From Chloroflexota bacterium (GTDB taxonomy: Bacteria > Chloroflexota > Dormibacteria > Dormibacterales > Dormibacteraceae), in contig DMCH01000140.1 of assembly GCA_003446775.1 (NCBI GenBank), positions 1 to 8,628 of the forward strand: DNA of 8,628 nt. Reading direction: 5' to 3'. The position numbers and the translations under genes are program-made. The number at the start of each line of letters is the position of its first letter. The first letter of the stretch is position 1. The notes beneath the pieces were generated by a model. That model was not told the DNA's origin. It did no database searches and saw nothing but the letters and a program-made list of their open reading frames with translations. Below, one piece after another: positions 6,701 to 8,628 of this stretch.

Positions 6701-7801
6701 CTCATCGGCCAGCTCGAGCTGGTGGACGCGCTGGAGCGCGAGCGGCAGATGATGAACGCCATCCTTCGGCACTCGCCGGTGGGCGTGATGCTCGAAGACG
6801 CGGACGGCCGCATCGTGTACGCGAACCCCGAGGTCGAGGCGATCTACCGGCTGCAGGCGGCGGACATGCCGGGCCAGAAGCTCTCCGAGATCTATTCGGC
6901 CGCGGGCGCGGAGCGCAGCGACGAGGACCAGGCCGACGGCACGCTGGAACTCCGGGTGGGCGACCCCGCGCGCATCGTGCACGTGCGGCGCGTCGTGATC
7001 CCTGGTCTCGAAGGCGAGCCGGCCGGCATCCTCACGCTCCACGAAGACGTCACTGCTCAGCGGCTCGCCCTGGAGGCGAAGGACCTCATGCTGCGCGCCA
7101 TCGGTCACGAGGTCCGAAGCCCGGCGGCGGCGATGAAGAACACGCTCGCCGGCATGATGCAGTGGGACAGCACCATCGACGCCTCGGGCCGCCGCGAGCT
7201 CCTGCAGGAGGCTTACGAATCGTCCGACCGCCTGCTCAGCCTGGTCGAGAGCCAGCTGATCATCGCCAAGCTCGAGACTCGTCACTTCGAGCCGAGCCCC
7301 GAGCCGGTGGACCTGGCCTCTGCACTCGATGGCGTGCTCGGCGTCATCCGTCACCGCTACGCCGAGCGCACGTTGGCGGTCGAGATCGACCTGCGCGAAA
7401 ACCTGCCGCCGGCTTACTGCGAACCGGCCCACCTTGCGCAGGTGCTCACCAACCTCATCGGCAATGCGCTCGAGTACACGTCGGCCGCGGTGTCCGTGCA
7501 GGCCCGCGCCGCGTCGCGCGGCTGGCTCGAGGTGACAGTCACCGACCATGGACCGGGCTTGCCGGCGGGCAGCCTCGAAGGGCTGTTCGAGAAGACTGGT
7601 CCCGCCGGACGCAACCGCTCTCAGGGTGGCCTCGGGCTTGGCCTTTACCTGTGCCGGCTGGTCGTCGAGCGCAGCTTCGGCGGCCGGATCTGGGTGGCTT
7701 CGAGCGATCGCGGCGGCACGACTTTCAAGTTCACGGTGCCCGCCATCACGGTACCTGCGGGCAAGACTCGGGCCGGCGAATCCGTCACCACCTCCAGGTA
7801 G
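3725..7801 (+). CDS. Soluble multi-sensor histidine kinase: six GAF-type modules, PAS, HisKA, HATPase
   Basis: The 1358-residue product should autophosphorylate on histidine in response to cytoplasmic signals; no membrane segment or signal peptide is visible. After a basic, Pro-rich disordered lead (1-45) come six GAF-like modules at about 48-197, 203-350, 358-540, 549-715, 733-855 and 860-1000. Each has the GAF core strand pair: WVPIEHQGEVIGS (P151), WVPIKEGGSLRGA (P304), WVPVLSGDRITAM (P493), WVPVIQGERLVAG (P662), LIPLWYGDRLVGA (P810) and GLPIQVEGRLVGL (P957). Several are joined by similar signalling helices (RRLEALNSIARAMASTLDE, RRLEVVNSIGRRLASSLDR). A PAS domain (about 1003-1112) has SPVGVMLEDADGRIVYANPE. 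The HisKA helix carries H1128 (IGHEVRSPAAAM). The ATPase has the N-box NLIGNALEYT (N1247), G1 DHGPGLP (D1274) and G2 GGLGLGLYLCRLVVE (1301 on), so it looks active. There is no fused receiver, which fits separate receiver partners. ATG 3725 is chosen for its leaderless spacing; GTG 3719 and ATG 3824 are alternatives. Ligands of the GAF modules are unknown. Confidence 0.95.
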   Translation: MASPARSKLKGRRPSRPQKGPARNGSGPERPAPMHKSHAAAVGPTPAALVHELGSCFTEADIAQVLYRGLQPLFGYDVVNLHVLEREGWYHSLSMDSGVLQDLRRRPLSGSVFVKQYANPRTVVIPLDPKPQEISKGPGAGRETKFAIWVPIEHQGEVIGSVIYQGYRSRRVPATEIAFLDEVHRRLGVLLTNAYLNELTRNQARRLEALNSIARAMASTLDEASVLTALHATLSQLLPVDVLHMAALDPEQPDKVRLLNVEADAAPISRWVAMKSASAAPLRAIVRDPKPLLTHEPGSALWVPIKEGGSLRGALGIKTKRSYAYEASTAAFMELVADEVTLALRNARSYEAIEGQRRRLEVVNSIGRRLASSLDRWSIMRTLREELSSFLDFDGFILATITQSKDGPIAAGYQYVAGVEEVVPPVALAVTGPSREAYETGKPVLVRKNPWAHAFARKGLERERWNVAEGAAIFPSGPPGDPRLISGSFVWVPVLSGDRITAMLSLQSYRESAFDEWHVEILQGVAAHVSLALANADHFAEAQAERARLEALHILEMGVAGASDERQIAEAVFGAVSDYTDATHVVLAHLDAAGNVVGFTGERGGAIGLLGPVPIAEAPFFKRMMAAGGEVMDSVEPIDDDLVGPVGHYVFSRQPSHVVWVPVIQGERLVAGISALRDDGGKFLPEHLKLLEAAAPVVGIALRTMRLHHANELALAQSVRIQELAALAGHELMSVVSNIADQARTMLESAGVACWAFDTEGRISATRGSGDPAAESVLAWAGLNSEDSWREAPTGVLSGSANGQAWSLIPLWYGDRLVGAIGAVHAATQLAEPPALDFARHAAVAIENSRLVAETRGRIRTLEAVAAFTELTPTEPDRSRSEMGRLVGRALASSHGELWLLEDGHLVRRATDNEVAPKVPVDEPAQLLRAITSPTGGRRLRALLDLLGASPDAFGLPIQVEGRLVGLLVARMTAGASETRRLATVLAGQAAVLIGQLELVDALERERQMMNAILRHSPVGVMLEDADGRIVYANPEVEAIYRLQAADMPGQKLSEIYSAAGAERSDEDQADGTLELRVGDPARIVHVRRVVIPGLEGEPAGILTLHEDVTAQRLALEAKDLMLRAIGHEVRSPAAAMKNTLAGMMQWDSTIDASGRRELLQEAYESSDRLLSLVESQLIIAKLETRHFEPSPEPVDLASALDGVLGVIRHRYAERTLAVEIDLRENLPPAYCEPAHLAQVLTNLIGNALEYTSAAVSVQARAASRGWLEVTVTDHGPGLPAGSLEGLFEKTGPAGRNRSQGGLGLGLYLCRLVVERSFGGRIWVASSDRGGTTFKFTVPAITVPAGKTRAGESVTTSR

Positions 7802-7810
7802 TTCTTGAAA

Positions 7811-7841
7811 GCACGTGGGGGGGCCGCTGGCCGGCGCGTGC
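7811..7841 (+). other. Possible imperfect hairpin between kinase and degenerate-kinase genes
   Basis: GCACG (7811-7815) can pair with CGTGC (7837-7841), enclosing GGCC (7822-7825) and GGCC (7829-7832) around a GCT loop. The stem is interrupted by unpaired bases and has no T-run after it, so it is not a terminator. If the next gene starts at ATG 7880 this lies in its untranslated leader. It may only reflect GC-rich sequence. Confidence 0.2.
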
Positions 7842-7879
7842 CATCAACCGCGCCCTTGTGGGTCAGGGTCGGCGGTGGG

Positions 7880-8584
7880 ATGGAATCCGTGCCCGACCAT
7901 GCCCGACATGGACCCGCTGATCCTGAGTTCCCCCCGCCCGGCGGCCCGTGGGAACCCGTGTTGTTGAACGGGAAGCTCGTAGGTTGGGCGGAGCACGGAG
8001 GTCTGGCGCAGGCGCGCCGCTGCGCCGAGCTCGGCCAGGCGCTCGCGGAAGATCAGCAGACGTACCTGCTCGGTCGCCTGGGGCACAAGCTCCGCTCGGC
8101 GGTGCTCGCCCTCCAGGAGTCCTCTCGCCAAGCGGCGTTCGGGCGCCCGGAGCTGCTCGAGGCCGTTTTCGAGCAGGCGCAGGAGGTGGGGCGGAGAGCG
8201 GCGGCCATCGAGGTGGCGGGCATCCAGCCCAAGGATTCTGCGCGTGGGGTCGTCCTCGGCGCGGTCCTGAACCTCGCCCTGCCGATCGCCGCTCGTGAGC
8301 TGCCGGCCGGGGCTGTGGTGCTGGGCTCGGAACCCGCCCTGGTGGAGGCGTTCACCCGGATCCAGGAGTGGATGGGCGGACCTGGGATGACGATCGCGGC
8401 CGAGCCGGTCGGCTCGTGGTGGAAGGTCAGCGTGGCACCGGGCAACGAGCGGCGGCCCCTGGCCGTGCCCGAGATGGGCGAGCCGTTGATCCGGCTGATC
8501 GTCGACACGCGACTCGAGGGCTGGCTCGACTCGAGCAGTCCCGACGGCGCCGACATCTACCTGCGCGCTCAGTCCTCCCGTTGA
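7880..8584 (+). CDS. Degenerate histidine-kinase-like protein (intact H-box, no ATP-binding motifs)
   Basis: The 234-residue product matches no family I can name with certainty. Residues 58-110 look like a kinase dimerisation/phosphoacceptor helical hairpin: LLGRLGHKLRSAVLALQ gives a candidate phospho-His (H69) in an HKLRS context comparable with HEVRS of the upstream kinase, then a second helix rich in E, A, R and L. The C-terminal part (about 150-234) lines up with that kinase's ATPase domain: EPALVEAFTRIQEWM against EPAHLAQVLTNLIGNAL, SWWKVSV against GWLEVTV, and RLIVDTRLEG...DGADIYLRA (from R205) against RLVVERSFGG...GGTTFKFTV. The N-box Asn, the DxGxG G1 box and the GxGxG G2 box are absent, so ATP binding is not expected. 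A phosphoacceptor hairpin with a dead ATPase fold is the architecture of Spo0B and ChpT phosphotransferases, though a kinase inhibitor or heterodimer partner is also possible. ATG 7880 is preferred; TTG 7805, four bases after the kinase stop, would add 25 low-complexity residues. Confidence 0.8.
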   Translation: MESVPDHARHGPADPEFPPPGGPWEPVLLNGKLVGWAEHGGLAQARRCAELGQALAEDQQTYLLGRLGHKLRSAVLALQESSRQAAFGRPELLEAVFEQAQEVGRRAAAIEVAGIQPKDSARGVVLGAVLNLALPIAARELPAGAVVLGSEPALVEAFTRIQEWMGGPGMTIAAEPVGSWWKVSVAPGNERRPLAVPEMGEPLIRLIVDTRLEGWLDSSSPDGADIYLRAQSSR

Positions 8585-8628
8585 CTAACGAGGCGCGGCC
8601 GGAGCCCCTCGACGGATCTTCGGCGCCC
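8581..8628 (+). CDS. Possible start of a further gene at the right edge
   Basis: TTG at 8581-8583 overlaps the TGA of the preceding gene by four bases (TTGA) and opens a frame that runs 16 codons to the window edge. The visible peptide is a polar lead, (M)TNEARPEPLDGSSAP. Similar short start/stop overlaps join other genes in this window, which gives the call some support. There is no Shine-Dalgarno, and 16 codons are too few to name a family or to be sure this is coding. A polar, Pro-containing lead also precedes the receiver domain at 3258-3695, but that is too little to call another regulator. Confidence 0.3.
   Translation, partial: MTNEARPEPLDGSSAP

Noticed and set aside
5668..6813. Minus-strand open frame of 381 codons opposite the last GAF modules
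   Set aside because: Ser/Arg/Ala-rich shadow of the plus-strand kinase; no domain motif.
6416..7549. Minus-strand open frame of 377 codons opposite the PAS and kinase core
   Set aside because: Same reasoning: low-complexity composition and complete overlap with the H-box and N-box coding sequence, which are unmistakable on the plus strand.
3725..7801. Phytochrome-type or membrane-bound sensor kinase
   Set aside because: No recognisable bilin-binding Cys context or PHY domain was seen and no hydrophobic stretch long enough for a membrane helix, so the sensor is called only as generic GAF-type and soluble.
7811..7841. Terminator after the kinase gene
   Set aside because: The possible stem is interrupted and is not followed by a T-run, so an intrinsic terminator cannot be supported.
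7162..7920. Plus-strand open frame of 252 codons overlapping the kinase end
   Set aside because: Out of frame with the conserved ATPase boxes; composition (R, P, A, G) is that of a shadow frame. No evidence for a programmed frameshift.

Overview
The window is GC-rich bacterial DNA with dense, mostly abutting or overlapping genes, frequent GTG/TTG starts and few strong Shine-Dalgarno sites. The DUF5317 membrane protein and the very large soluble multi-GAF kinase suggest a terrabacterial lineage (Chloroflexota / Dormibacterota-like or actinobacterial). That placement is only an impression from gene content. No rRNA, tRNA, CRISPR array, transposase or prophage gene was seen.

Layout. Left part (1-2955, minus strand): a tightly packed operon read leftwards. 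It holds an OmpR-type response regulator (2955->2224), an M20D metallo-amidohydrolase (2227->1043), a DUF5317 membrane protein (1030->458) and the membrane N-terminus of a protein running off the left edge (461->1). Two of the three junctions are 4-base start/stop overlaps and the third is a 12-base gap. Centre (2956-3724): a relatively AT-rich control region with several small palindromes, a 41-residue single-helix ORF on the plus strand, a stand-alone receiver protein on the minus strand (3695->3258) whose stop touches the small ORF's stop, and a 29-base divergent promoter region. Right part (3725-8628, plus strand): a 1358-residue cytoplasmic histidine kinase with six tandem GAF-type modules, a PAS domain and an intact kinase core. 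It is followed by a 234-residue protein that keeps a histidine-kinase phosphoacceptor helix but has lost all ATP-binding motifs, and by the first codons of another possible gene.

Working model (inference). The locus holds all four parts of a branched-out phosphorelay: soluble sensor kinase -> single-domain receiver -> catalytically dead histidine protein resembling Spo0B/ChpT in architecture -> DNA-binding OmpR-family regulator. The regulator heads an operon with an amidohydrolase and membrane proteins. The kinase, receiver and DNA-binding regulator are clear from sequence. The phosphotransferase role of the 234-residue protein and the order of transfer are hypotheses. The 41-residue membrane peptide could be a further accessory part, or a chance ORF.
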